Origin: CAVQGZ01 sp964400785
GTDB taxonomy: Bacteria; Actinomycetota; Actinomycetes; Jiangellales; Jiangellaceae
Direction: 5' to 3'
Length of the DNA: 64,000 nucleotides
Assembly (NCBI GenBank): GCA_964400785.1
Contig: CAYNWB010000006.1
Location: 10,714 to 74,713 of the forward strand
The notes under the pieces are model-generated. The model was not told the DNA's origin, ran no database searches, and saw nothing but the letters and a program-made list of their open reading frames with translations. Each line of letters begins with the position of its first letter. Position 1 is the first letter of the stretch. The position numbers and the translations under genes are program-made. Below, in pieces: positions 1 to 8,055 of the stretch.

Positions 1-377
1 AGAGCGGCCAGTGCACGCTGCTCGCCGTTCGGACCGGTGATCTCGGCGATGAGCTGAACGTTCTCCAACGCGGTGAGGCTCGGTACCAGGTTGTAGAGCT
101 GGAACACGAACCCGACCTCACGCCGCCGGTACTCGGTACGACCGTGCTCGTCGAGCACGGCCAGGTCGTGCCCGGCCACCTCAAGCCGTCCTGACGTCGG
201 TTGTTCGATCGCCCCGATCAGGTTGAGTGTCGTCGTCTTGCCGGACCCGCTCGCGCCGAGCAAGACGACGAACTCGCCAGGCGCGACAGAGAAGGACACA
301 CCGTCGACGGCATGCACCAACGTGTCGCCCGAGCCGTACGTCTTGCGCAGGTCCTGCACCGTGATCGCGGCGTGCAT
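1..377 (-). CDS. ABC transporter ATP-binding protein, MacB/LolD type (3' end beyond window)
   Basis: This is the ATPase subunit of an ABC transporter of the MacB/LolD class, which powers lipoprotein extraction, peptide export or efflux with an FtsX-like permease. The first 125 codons are present, starting at an ATG. Residues about 38-46 form the Walker A loop (GASGSGKTT) and a Q-loop segment FQLYNLVPSLTALENV follows, which is typical of this class. The signature, Walker B and H-loop lie beyond the window edge. It follows the phosphopantetheinyl transferase after 51 bases on the same strand, so it may be read through from that operon. The permease partner would be expected further downstream, outside the window, so the substrate cannot be judged. 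Confidence 0.9.
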   Translation of the reverse strand, partial: MHAAITVQDLRKTYGSGDTLVHAVDGVSFSVAPGEFVVLLGASGSGKTTTLNLIGAIEQPTSGRLEVAGHDLAVLDEHGRTEYRRREVGFVFQLYNLVPSLTALENVQLIAEITGPNGEQRALAA

Positions 378-428
378 CACTTCGGTCTAGTCGTGCTTCG
401 AGCGGCTCGCCAGAGGTCCGTGGTCCCG

Positions 429-1187
429 TCAGTCCACCAAGGGCTGCGCCATCCAGGAGTGCACCGGGGTGGCCGTGCGCAGCGCGGACGGGGACTCCAG
501 GGCCACGGGGGCTGGGCCCGGTTCGGAGTAGCAGACCGACAGCAGCCACGCCCCATCCCGCAGCCACCATCCCGGGAAGACGGCCCGTCCCTGTGCGTGC
601 GTGCTCAGCACGCGCAGGCCCGACCACTCACCGTGCCGGTCGCTAGCCGCGTCGTCCAGATGCACCTCGACACTGCGGGTGTCGCGACGCAGGCCGGTGC
701 GCAGCACCTTCAGCGCACTCTCCTTGGCCGACCAGAACAGGTTGGCCAGCACCTGCCGCTGCTCCTGCGTCGCGGCCTGCGCCACGACCTGCTGCTCGCC
801 CGGGGTCAGGAAGTCGCGGACGAACCCGTCCGAGCGCGGCTCGACGAGCTCGACGTCGCAGCCCACCGCGCCGAGGTCGGAGCCGACGAGGCAGACACCC
901 CAGCCGGCACGGTCGGTGAGCGAGACGTCCAGGCCCAACGGTTCGCCGTCCACCTCGACGTACGGCGCACCGGTGAGCCGGTTCGGCACCGCCACCCGCG
1001 CGAGCGTCGCCACGTCGACGGGCCACCCGAGGGTGGCCAGCACCGCGTGCTTGGCGCTCAGGCGCCGCACGAGGTACTCGGTACGGCGCTTGGTGAAGCG
1101 CATCGAGGTGGCGCGCCGGTGCTCGTAGGGGGTCAGCCAGTCCAGCGAGCCGGGCAGGTGCGGCTCACCGCGAGCCAGCCAGCGCAC
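429..1187 (-). CDS. 4'-phosphopantetheinyl transferase family protein
   Basis: A Sfp/AcpT-type transferase that moves 4'-phosphopantetheine from CoA onto a serine of carrier proteins used by fatty acid, polyketide or peptide synthases. The family signatures are visible: GCDVELVEP supplies the Mg-binding Asp and Glu, and about 45 residues later FWSAKESALK matches the W-x-x-K-E-x-x-x-K motif. I chose the GTG start because GGGAGG lies 9 bases upstream; the longer ATG version would overlap the peptidase gene by about 70 bases and adds a non-conserved leader. The protein is 252 aa, normal for the Sfp group. It starts 16 bases after the M13 peptidase stop, so the two are cotranscribed. No carrier-protein or synthase gene is in the window, so the target is unknown. 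Confidence 0.87.
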   Translation of the reverse strand: MRWLARGEPHLPGSLDWLTPYEHRRATSMRFTKRRTEYLVRRLSAKHAVLATLGWPVDVATLARVAVPNRLTGAPYVEVDGEPLGLDVSLTDRAGWGVCLVGSDLGAVGCDVELVEPRSDGFVRDFLTPGEQQVVAQAATQEQRQVLANLFWSAKESALKVLRTGLRRDTRSVEVHLDDAASDRHGEWSGLRVLSTHAQGRAVFPGWWLRDGAWLLSVCYSEPGPAPVALESPSALRTATPVHSWMAQPLVD

Positions 1188-1203
1188 GAGCGGTCGCCTC
1201 CCG

Positions 1204-3156
1204 CTACCAGATGCTGACGCGATCGGCGGGATCCATCCAGAGCCCGTCACCCTCGGCAGTGCCGAACGCCTCATGGAACTCAGGCACGTTGCGCACCGTG
1301 CCGTTGCAGCGGAACTCCGGGGGGCTGTGCGGGTCGATCGAGAGCAGCCGGATCGCCTCCTCCGGTCGCGACTTCTCTCGCCACACCTGGGCCCATCCGA
1401 ACATCAGCCGCTGCATGCCCGACATGCCATCGATCACGGGCGGCTGCTCACCACCGAGGGCGATGCGGTAGGCGTGGGCCGAGATGGCCAGCCCACCGAG
1501 GTCGCCGATGTTCTCCCCCACCGTCAGGGCGCCGTTGACGTGATGGCCCGGGGTGTCGTCGGGCTCGTAGGCGTCGTACTGCGTCACGAGTGCCGCCGCA
1601 CGGGTCTCGAACTCGGCCCGGTCGTCGTCGGTCCACCAGTTCTCGAGGTTGCCGACACCGTCGTACTTCGACCCCTGGTCGTCGAAGCCGTGCCCGATCT
1701 CGTGGCCGATGACGGCTCCGATACCGCCGTAGTTGGCCGCGTCGTCGGCGTCGGGGTCGAAGAAGGGCGGCTGCAGGATCGCCGCCGGGAAGACGATCTC
1801 GTTCATGCCCGGGTTGTAGTAGGCGTTGACGGTCTGGGGTGTCATGAACCACTCGCCGCGGTCGACCGGCGACCCGACCTTGCCCAGCTGCCGGTCGGTC
1901 TCGAACGCAGCGGCGCGGGCGACGTTGCCGAGCAGGTCACCAGGCACGACCCGCAGGGCGGAGTAGTCACGCCACGTCTGCGGGTACCCGATCTTCGGCG
2001 TGAACGCCTCCAGCTTGGCCAGGGCACGGTCGCGCGTGTCGGGCGTCATCCAGCCCAGCATGCTGATGCGCTGCCGGTAGGCCTCGACGAGGGTGTCGAC
2101 GAGGTGCTCCATGCGCTGCTTGGCGTGCGGCGGGAAGTGCTCGGCGACGTAGAGCCGGCCCAGGGCCTCGCCGAGCACCGACTCGACCAGGGCCACGCCG
2201 CGCTTCCACCGCTCACGGATCTGCGGCACCCCGGACAGCGTGCGTCCGTAGAAGTCGAAGTTCTCCGCGACGAACGCCTCGCTGAGGTAGGGCGCAGCCG
2301 CATGGACGACCTTCCACCGCAGCCACGTCTTCCACGCGTCGAGGTCGACCGCCACCAGCTCGTCGGACAGTGCAGAGAAGAAGCTGGGTTGGCGCACGAC
2401 AACCTCGGCCAGCGCGCCGTCTGCCCCGCCGACGCCGTCCAACCAGACGTCCCAGCCGACGCTCGGCGCCAGCTGCTCCAGAGCGTCGCGCTCGAGCAGG
2501 TTGTAGGTCGCCATGACGTCGCGGGTGCGCACCCTGTCCCAGTGAGCGGTGGCCAGCCGGGTCTCGACCTCCATCACCCGGTGGGCCTCGTCCGAGCCCC
2601 CGCATCCGGCCAGCCCGAGCATGCGCTCGACGTGGTCCAGATAGTCGGCGCGGATCTGTGCGAAGCGCTCGTCGGCGTAGTACGACTCGTCCGGCAGGCC
2701 CAGCCCACCCTGGTTCAGGTACACGAGGTAGCGCGTCGAGTCCGCCTGGTCGGTGTCGACGAAGCTGCCGAAGAGCCCCGGGGTCCCCCCTCGCTCCAAG
2801 CGCCCGACCAGAGTGACGAAGCCCGACAGGTCGTCGACAGCGTCCACCTGTGCCAGCACCGGGGCCAACGGCGTGCCGCCGAGCTGCTCGACCTGCTCGG
2901 TGTGCATGAAGTCGCGATACAGGTCGGCGATCTTCTGCTCGTCGCTGCCGCTCTCCCACGACCCAGCCGCCACCCGCTCCACGATGGCGCGCAGGTGGTG
3001 CTCGGCCTCGTCGCGCAGCCTCATGAACTCGCCGTACCGGGCCTTGTCCGCCGGTATCTCGGCCTGCTCCAGCCACCGTCCGTTGACGTGGCGGAACAGG
3101 TCGTCCTGGGGGCGGACGGACTCGTCGACGTAGCGCAGATCGATGCCAGACCTCAC
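1204..3156 (-). CDS. M13 family zinc metallopeptidase (PepO/neprilysin-like)
   Basis: A neprilysin-family endopeptidase that cleaves short peptides. The catalytic region is intact: HEIGH zinc-binding motif within IGHEIGHGFDDQGSKYDG, then ENIGDLGG supplying the third zinc ligand (E-x-x-x-D), preceded by the conserved NAYYNP and FPAAILQPPFF segments. The N-terminal peptidase_M13 domain begins at QDDLFRHVNGRWL. The GTG start is preceded by a G-rich GGGGG element and gives 650 aa, the normal length; an earlier in-frame ATG would run back through the UspA gene and is not credible. There is no signal peptide, as in most actinobacterial members, suggesting a cytoplasmic oligopeptidase. It lies 13 bases downstream of uspA and 16 bases upstream of the phosphopantetheinyl transferase, so an operon is likely. 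Confidence 0.93.
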   Translation of the reverse strand: MRSGIDLRYVDESVRPQDDLFRHVNGRWLEQAEIPADKARYGEFMRLRDEAEHHLRAIVERVAAGSWESGSDEQKIADLYRDFMHTEQVEQLGGTPLAPVLAQVDAVDDLSGFVTLVGRLERGGTPGLFGSFVDTDQADSTRYLVYLNQGGLGLPDESYYADERFAQIRADYLDHVERMLGLAGCGGSDEAHRVMEVETRLATAHWDRVRTRDVMATYNLLERDALEQLAPSVGWDVWLDGVGGADGALAEVVVRQPSFFSALSDELVAVDLDAWKTWLRWKVVHAAAPYLSEAFVAENFDFYGRTLSGVPQIRERWKRGVALVESVLGEALGRLYVAEHFPPHAKQRMEHLVDTLVEAYRQRISMLGWMTPDTRDRALAKLEAFTPKIGYPQTWRDYSALRVVPGDLLGNVARAAAFETDRQLGKVGSPVDRGEWFMTPQTVNAYYNPGMNEIVFPAAILQPPFFDPDADDAANYGGIGAVIGHEIGHGFDDQGSKYDGVGNLENWWTDDDRAEFETRAAALVTQYDAYEPDDTPGHHVNGALTVGENIGDLGGLAISAHAYRIALGGEQPPVIDGMSGMQRLMFGWAQVWREKSRPEEAIRLLSIDPHSPPEFRCNGTVRNVPEFHEAFGTAEGDGLWMDPADRVSIW

Positions 3157-3169
3157 GCCCCCAACTGTG

Positions 3170-3601
3170 TCACGCCGCAGCGCCACGCAGCACGATGACC
3201 GGGCAGGGAGCGTGGTGCACGCAGTACGAGGCCACCGACCCCAGGTGCATCCCGGGCAGCTCGCCTCGTCCGTGCGTGCCCACCACCAGCAGGTCGGCGC
3301 CGCGCGCGGCATGCGTCAGCACATGAGCCGGCCGGCCCTCGACGGCGCGCGCGTGCACGACGACAGGCGGCTCGTCGCCGAGCACCTCCTCCAACGTCTC
3401 CTCCAACGTCCGGACGGCGTGGTCGGCGTAGTCGGACTCGCTCGCCGTGGGCAGCAGCATGATCGTCACCGGCACCTCCCAGGCCGTGATCGCGTCGACC
3501 TCTCCGCCCGTGCGCTCCGCCTGCGCGACCGCCCACCGCAGGGCCTGCTTGCAGTCGGGTGACCCGTCGATCCCGACGACGATGCGCTCTGTCGCACCCA
3601 T
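3170..3601 (-). CDS. Universal stress protein, UspA family
   Basis: A single-domain UspA protein of 143 aa, of the ATP-binding type. Residues 5-15 (ERIVVGIDGSP) form the first strand and nucleotide-binding Asp. Near the C-terminus VVGTHGRGELPGMHLGSVASYCVHHAPCPVIVLR carries the G-x2-G-x9-G-S/T ATP-binding pattern. The ATG start has GGAGG in its leader; longer readings add an unconserved tail. In other actinobacteria UspA proteins are induced in hypoxia or dormancy, and the divergent gene here is pyruvate formate-lyase, so joint control by oxygen is plausible but not shown. It leads the minus-strand operon with the M13 peptidase. Confidence 0.92.
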   Translation of the reverse strand: MGATERIVVGIDGSPDCKQALRWAVAQAERTGGEVDAITAWEVPVTIMLLPTASESDYADHAVRTLEETLEEVLGDEPPVVVHARAVEGRPAHVLTHAARGADLLVVGTHGRGELPGMHLGSVASYCVHHAPCPVIVLRGAAA

Positions 3602-3641
3602 GACCCGCCTCCGTTCCTCACCTCCAGTCGACTCGTCAACC

Positions 3642-3659
3642 GTCCCGGGGTCCAGGGAC
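3642..3659. repeat. Inverted repeat GTCCC-N8-GGGAC in uspA-pflB divergent region
   Basis: The 177-base divergent region between uspA and pflB contains GTCCC, 8 bases, GGGAC, with a further overlapping 8-base palindrome GGACGTCC at 3656-3663. The half sites resemble those used by DosR-type response regulators (GGGAC/GTCCC), but their order is inverted relative to the mycobacterial consensus, so I call it only a candidate operator. Confidence 0.3.
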
Positions 3660-3725
3660 GTCCTACCGGGCGGGAGCGGACCATTGGCGGGAGTACCGGG
3701 CACGGCAATGAGGCATGCTTGTTCC

Positions 3726-3745
3726 TGAGCAGTCCGCACTGCTCA
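3726..3745. promoter_or_regulatory. Perfect palindrome TGAGCAG-N6-CTGCTCA in pflB leader
   Basis: TGAGCAGTCCGCACTGCTCA has two exact 7-base arms separated by 6 bases. It ends 33 bases before the pflB start codon, in the same intergenic region as the repeat at 3642. It could be an operator for a dimeric regulator (the N6 spacing is that of CRP/FNR-family sites, but the arms are not TGTGA or TTGAT) or a leader hairpin. No clear -35/-10 pair could be assigned. Confidence 0.4.
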
Positions 3746-3778
3746 CGACTGTGCCACGACCACGACCGAGGACGATCC

Positions 3779-6052
3779 TTGACTGACACCGCCGCGCCCA
3801 GCACCCCGACCACCGACGACCCTGCCCCGGAGGCCTGGCGTGGCTTCCGCGGCACGCAGTGGCGGATCACCGTCGACGTCCGCGACTTCATCCAGCAGAA
3901 CTACACGCCGTACCTCGGGGACAGCGCCTTTCTCACCGAGGCCACCGAGCGCACGTCCGGCATCTGGAAGAGGCTCAGCGACCTCATGGTGGTCGAACGT
4001 GAGAAGGGCGTCCTCGACGTCGACGTCCACACGCCTGCCTCGATCACCAGCCACGCCCCCGGCTACATCGACAAGGACGACGAGCTGATCGTGGGTCTGC
4101 AGACCGACGCGCCGCTCAAGCGCGCGATCATGCCCAACGGCGGCTGGCGCATGGTGGAGGCGGGCCTCAAGGCGTACGGCTTCGAGCCCGACCCCGCGGT
4201 GCGCGAGATCTTCACCAAGTACCGCAAGACGCACAACGACGGCGTCTTCGACGCCTACACCCCCGACATCATGGCTGCGCGCCGCTCGGGCATCGTGACC
4301 GGCCTGCCGGACGCCTACGGGCGCGGCCGCATCATCGGCGACTACCGCCGCGTGGCCCTCTACGGCGTGGACCGGCTGCTCGAGCGCAAGAAGCAGGAGA
4401 AGGCCGCCCTGGCCTTCCTGCACTCCACCGACGACGTCATCCGCGACCGCGAGGAGCTCTCGGAGCAGGTCCGCGCGCTGGGTGAGCTCGTCGAGATGGC
4501 AGCCTCCTACGGCTTCGACGTCACCCGCCCGGCCGCCACCGCGCAGCAGGCTGTGCAGTGGACGTACCTGGCCTACCTCGCCGCGGTGAAGGAGCAGAAC
4601 GGCGCCGCGATGTCGCTTGGCCGGGTCTCCACGTTCCTCGACGTCTACATCGAGCGCGACCTCGCCGAGGGACGCATCGACGAGACGTTCGCCCAGGAGC
4701 TGATCGACGACTTCGTGATGAAGCTGCGCATCGTCCGGTTCCTGCGCACCCCGGACTACGACGAGCTGTTCTCCGGTGACCCGACGTGGGTGACCGAGGC
4801 CATCGGGGGCATGGGTGAGGACGGCCGGCCCCTGGTCACCAAGACCTCGTTCCGGTTCCTGCAGACCCTGTACAACCTCGGACCCGCACCTGAGCCGAAC
4901 CTGACCGTCTTCTGGTCGCCCTCCCTGCCGGAAGGCTTCAAGAGCTTCGCGGCGCAGGTATCGATCGACACCTCGTCGATCCAGTACGAGAACGACGACC
5001 TGATGCGGCCCCGGTTCGGCGACGACACCGCGATCGCCTGCTGCGTGTCTGCCATGCCCGTCGGCAAGCAGATGCAGTTCTTCGGGGCGCGGGTCAACGT
5101 CGCCAAGGCGCTGCTCTACGCGCTGAACGGCGGCCGTGACGAGATCTCCGGCGACCAGATCGCAGAGATCGGCGACCCGGTGACCGGCGACGTCCTCGAC
5201 TACGACGAGGTGCTCGAGAAGTTCGACTCCATGCTCGAGTGGCTCGCGCAGACCTATGTCAACGCGCTCAACGTCATCCACTACATGCACGACAAGTACG
5301 CCTACGAGCGCATCGAGATGGCGCTGCACGACTACGCCCCGGCACGCACGCTCGCGTGCGGCATCGCCGGCCTGTCGGTGCTCGCCGACAGCCTCTCGGC
5401 GATCAAGTACGCGACCGTGCGACCCGTCCGCGACGAGACCGGGCTGATCGTCGACTTCGAGACCGAGGGCGACTTCCCGTGCTTCGGCAACAACGACGAC
5501 GACGTCGATCGCATCGCCGTCGCGATCGTCGAGCAGTTCATGGACAAGGTGCGCAAGCACCCCGCCTACCGCAACGCCAAGCACACCCAGTCGGTGCTGA
5601 CGATCACGTCGAACGTGGTCTACGGCAAGAAGACCGGCAACACCCCCGACGGCCGCCGCAAGGGAGAGCCGTTCGCGCCCGGTGCCAACCCGATGCACGG
5701 GCGCGACAAGAAGGGGCTGGTCGCTGCCGCGCTGTCGGTGGCCAAGCTGCCGTACGAGGACTCCGAGGACGGCATCTCGCTGACCGCGTCCCTGATGCCG
5801 AGCGTGCTGGGCAAGACCACGGCCGAGAAGACCGCGACCATGGTCGGGATCATGGACGGCTACATGTCGTCCGAGGGCTTCCACATGAACGTGAACGTGC
5901 TCAACCGTGACACGCTGCTCGACGCGATGGAGCATCCCGAGAACTACCCACAGCTGACCATCCGAGTGTCGGGATACGCGGTCAACTTCGTCCGTCTGAC
6001 CAAGGAGCAGCAGAAGGACGTCATCAGCCGCACGTTCCACATGAACCTGTAG
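3779..6052 (+). CDS. pflB: Formate C-acetyltransferase (pyruvate formate-lyase)
   Basis: This glycyl-radical enzyme converts pyruvate and CoA to acetyl-CoA and formate in anaerobic metabolism. The paired active-site cysteines are C421 and C422 (IACCVS), and the radical glycine is G732 in RVSGYAV near the C-terminus, close to the E. coli positions 418/419 and 734. I chose the TTG start because GAGGA sits 7 bases upstream and the resulting 757 aa matches the family length (E. coli 759); the upstream ATG adds 20 residues of no conservation. The activase gene follows after 7 bases. Presence of both genes argues that this actinobacterium is a facultative anaerobe with mixed-acid-type fermentation. 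Two inverted repeats lie in the leader and may mediate oxygen control. Confidence 0.97.
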   Translation: MTDTAAPSTPTTDDPAPEAWRGFRGTQWRITVDVRDFIQQNYTPYLGDSAFLTEATERTSGIWKRLSDLMVVEREKGVLDVDVHTPASITSHAPGYIDKDDELIVGLQTDAPLKRAIMPNGGWRMVEAGLKAYGFEPDPAVREIFTKYRKTHNDGVFDAYTPDIMAARRSGIVTGLPDAYGRGRIIGDYRRVALYGVDRLLERKKQEKAALAFLHSTDDVIRDREELSEQVRALGELVEMAASYGFDVTRPAATAQQAVQWTYLAYLAAVKEQNGAAMSLGRVSTFLDVYIERDLAEGRIDETFAQELIDDFVMKLRIVRFLRTPDYDELFSGDPTWVTEAIGGMGEDGRPLVTKTSFRFLQTLYNLGPAPEPNLTVFWSPSLPEGFKSFAAQVSIDTSSIQYENDDLMRPRFGDDTAIACCVSAMPVGKQMQFFGARVNVAKALLYALNGGRDEISGDQIAEIGDPVTGDVLDYDEVLEKFDSMLEWLAQTYVNALNVIHYMHDKYAYERIEMALHDYAPARTLACGIAGLSVLADSLSAIKYATVRPVRDETGLIVDFETEGDFPCFGNNDDDVDRIAVAIVEQFMDKVRKHPAYRNAKHTQSVLTITSNVVYGKKTGNTPDGRRKGEPFAPGANPMHGRDKKGLVAAALSVAKLPYEDSEDGISLTASLMPSVLGKTTAEKTATMVGIMDGYMSSEGFHMNVNVLNRDTLLDAMEHPENYPQLTIRVSGYAVNFVRLTKEQQKDVISRTFHMNL

Positions 6053-6059
6053 CCGCGCG

Positions 6060-6896
6060 ATGACAGAGTCCGACCCTGCCCTGGTTCGGGTCGAGAACCT
6101 CGACGCGCGCCTGCACCAACCCGCCTCGTACCTCGACCACGAGGACGAGCCGGCCGCCGACGGGACGGTGCTGGGGTACCTGCACTCCACCGAGACGGTG
6201 GGGTCGGTGAACGGTCCCGGAGTGCGGTACACGGTGTACCTGTCCGGGTGTCCGCTGCGCTGCCTGTACTGCCACAACCCGGACACGTGGAACATGCGTA
6301 TGGGCGAGCACGTGGACGTCGAGACCGTTCTCGCCGACATCGGCAAGTACGCGCGGTTCATCTCGGTGTCCGGTGGGGGCCTCACCGTCTCCGGTGGCGA
6401 GCCGCTGCTGCAGCCCCGGTTCATCACCGAGCTGTTCCGAGGCGTCAAGCAGCGCTTCGGCATGCACACGGCTCTCGACACCTCGGGCTCGCTCGGCGAG
6501 CGTGCCCCGGACGAGCTGCTCGACCTCACCGACCTCGTGCTGCTCGACATCAAGTCGGGCACACCCGAGACGTATCGCCGGGTCACCTCGTGGGAGCTCA
6601 CGCCCACCCTCGAGTTCGCCCGACGGCTGTCACGACGCGGCACCCACGTGTGGGTCCGCTACGTCCTGGTGCCGGGCCTGACCGACGACCCCGACAACAT
6701 CGCCGCCGTCGCCGACTTCGTCGCCACCCTCTCAGGTGTGGACCGCGTCGAGATCAGCCCGTACCACGAGTTCGGCGCGCAGAAGTACGAGGCCCTCGGG
6801 TGGACCTACCCGCTGGCCGGCGTCGAACCTCCGACGAAGCAGCAGGTGAAGGCGGCCGGCGCCATCTTCGAGCAGCGTGGCCTGTTGGTCATGTAA
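6060..6896 (+). CDS. pflA: Pyruvate formate-lyase-activating enzyme (radical SAM)
   Basis: A radical SAM activase that installs the glycyl radical on PflB using S-adenosylmethionine and a [4Fe-4S] cluster. The cluster ligands are C64, C68 and C71 in SGCPLRCLYCHNPDTW, exactly the PflA pattern. VSGGGLTVSGGEPLLQP provides the GGE SAM-binding motif. At 278 aa it is about 30 residues longer than E. coli PflA, the extra being an N-terminal extension before GYLHSTETVGSVNGPG. It lies 7 bases after pflB, so cotranscription and translational coupling are likely. The immediate pairing with pflB settles its identity among the glycyl-radical activases. Confidence 0.96.
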   Translation: MTESDPALVRVENLDARLHQPASYLDHEDEPAADGTVLGYLHSTETVGSVNGPGVRYTVYLSGCPLRCLYCHNPDTWNMRMGEHVDVETVLADIGKYARFISVSGGGLTVSGGEPLLQPRFITELFRGVKQRFGMHTALDTSGSLGERAPDELLDLTDLVLLDIKSGTPETYRRVTSWELTPTLEFARRLSRRGTHVWVRYVLVPGLTDDPDNIAAVADFVATLSGVDRVEISPYHEFGAQKYEALGWTYPLAGVEPPTKQQVKAAGAIFEQRGLLVM

Positions 6897-6905
6897 CGCC
6901 GGCTG

Positions 6906-7481
6906 CTAGCGCTGAGGGTTGTAGATCGGGCCACCGCCCTCGGCGTAGCGCACCAGTACCTGCGCCGCCTCGTCCGCGCGGACGTCGCGCACGACGTCGA
7001 TGCCGCGGGTCTGCAGGCTCGACACCCAGTCCGACGCCCGCGGTCCCTCGTCGAACCCGACCGCCGTCGCCGCGCTGCTGCGCGACCCGCACACGAGCCG
7101 GCGCACACCCGACCAGACCAACGCACCCAGGCACATGGCGCAGGGCTCGACGCTCGACACGAGCTCCAGCGCGGGGCCCGCACCGAGGTCGTAGGTGCCG
7201 CGCGACTGGTTGGCCAGCCCGATCGCCACCATCTCGGCGTGCGCCGTGCACATCCCGCTGGACGTCACCACGTTGACCCCGGCCGAGACGACCTGCCCCG
7301 ACTGCGACTCGACCACGATCGCCCCGAACGGTCCGCCCGTCCCCTGGTCGACGTTGCGACCGGCCAGCTCGATCGCGAAAGCCATCCGCTGGTCGTCCGA
7401 GCCCAGCCGGGGCAGAGAGAGCTGCACCCGCTGCAACCACACCGGCAGCACGGTCTGCAGGTTCACCGCGGCTCCTGCCAT
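6906..7481 (-). CDS. Nucleoside/tRNA-type cytidine-adenosine deaminase family protein
   Basis: A zinc-dependent deaminase of the CDA superfamily. The zinc and proton-shuttle residues are in HAEM and the two cysteines in SSVEPCAMC (P-C-A-M-C), with GGPFGAIVVE as the first conserved strand. Length (191 aa) and the C-terminal GGGPIYNPQR tail resemble guanine-deaminase-like and TadA-like proteins; GMCTAHAEMVAI is closer to the guanine deaminase group than to true TadA, so tRNA A34 editing is less likely than purine base or nucleoside deamination. The ATG start overlaps the end of the upstream GNAT gene by 19 bases, so the two are translationally coupled. Confidence 0.85.
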   Translation of the reverse strand: MAGAAVNLQTVLPVWLQRVQLSLPRLGSDDQRMAFAIELAGRNVDQGTGGPFGAIVVESQSGQVVSAGVNVVTSSGMCTAHAEMVAIGLANQSRGTYDLGAGPALELVSSVEPCAMCLGALVWSGVRRLVCGSRSSAATAVGFDEGPRASDWVSSLQTRGIDVVRDVRADEAAQVLVRYAEGGGPIYNPQR

Positions 7482-8055
7482 CGGTAGGTGAGCAGGTCGA
7501 TGCCCGGACGCGGGGACCAGTCGCGGTCCGGCGTCCGCACGAACCCCATGCTCTCGTACAGCCGCTGAGCCGTCACCATCCGTGCGGTCGTCGAGATGAC
7601 TGTGGCGCCGGCGCCCGCCGCGGACGCCCATCTTTTTCGCACTTGCATCATTCGCGCCCTTGCGGTTTTTTGTGCACTGCACAATATCCCCGNNNNNNNN
7701 NNCCCGCCGCGGACGCGCGCACGAGGCAGGCCTGCACCAGAGCCCGTCCGATGCCGCGGCCGGCAGCCGCCGGGTCGACGGCCAGCATCCTGAACTCGGC
7801 CTCCCCCGGGCGGGAGATCTCGGCCCAGGGCGTGCCGGCCAGGCAGAAGGTCACCGTCCCGAGCACGACGTCGTCCGGCGCCCGGGCCACGAGGACGTCG
7901 GCCTCACGCCACCTGTCGACGACGTTGCGCAGCGAGCGCAGGTACGGGCTGTCGGGGGCGATGTAGCCACCGTCGACGTAGGTGTCGACGACCAAGCCGG
8001 CGACCCGAGCCAGCTCGCTCTTCGTGGCCACGCCGATGGTCACGGGCACGCTCAC
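7463..8055 (-). CDS. GNAT-family N-acetyltransferase, interrupted by an assembly gap
   Basis: An acetyl-CoA-dependent GNAT enzyme; the substrate is unknown. The N-terminal part contains EAEFRMLAVDPAAAGRGIGRALVQA, with the acetyl-CoA-binding R-G-x-G-x-A loop. The C-terminal part, AQRLYESMGFVRTPDRDWSP, is the usual last motif. The two halves are separated by a 10-N run and about 65 bases of unlike, A+T-richer sequence. The 14 bases CCCGCCGCGGACGC occur on both sides (7614-7627 and 7703-7716); joining them restores one uninterrupted frame through VRASAAGAGATVISTTA. I infer an intact gene and a mis-joined contig overlap. The GTG start overlaps the amidohydrolase stop (GTGA). Confidence 0.85.
7628..7702. 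other. Assembly gap with anomalous A+T-rich contig end
   Basis: 65 bases of base composition unlike the flanks, including a TTTTTC run, GGTTTTTTG and the perfect palindrome TGTGCACTGCACA, followed by 10 N. It is bracketed by the 14-base direct duplication described for the GNAT gene. It codes for nothing recognisable and probably does not belong here. Confidence 0.8.

Noticed and set aside
3642..3659. DosR box
   Set aside because: Half sites are in the reverse order to the known GGGAC-N-GTCCC consensus and the central bases do not match.
3743..6643. 966-codon reverse reading frame across pflB and pflA
   Set aside because: It is an antisense shadow in GC-rich DNA; its product is compositionally biased and both plus-strand genes are conserved with full active sites.
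7628..7692. Insertion element in the GNAT gene
   Set aside because: Too short, no transposase, and bracketed by an exact contig-overlap duplicate beside N bases, which fits mis-assembly better.
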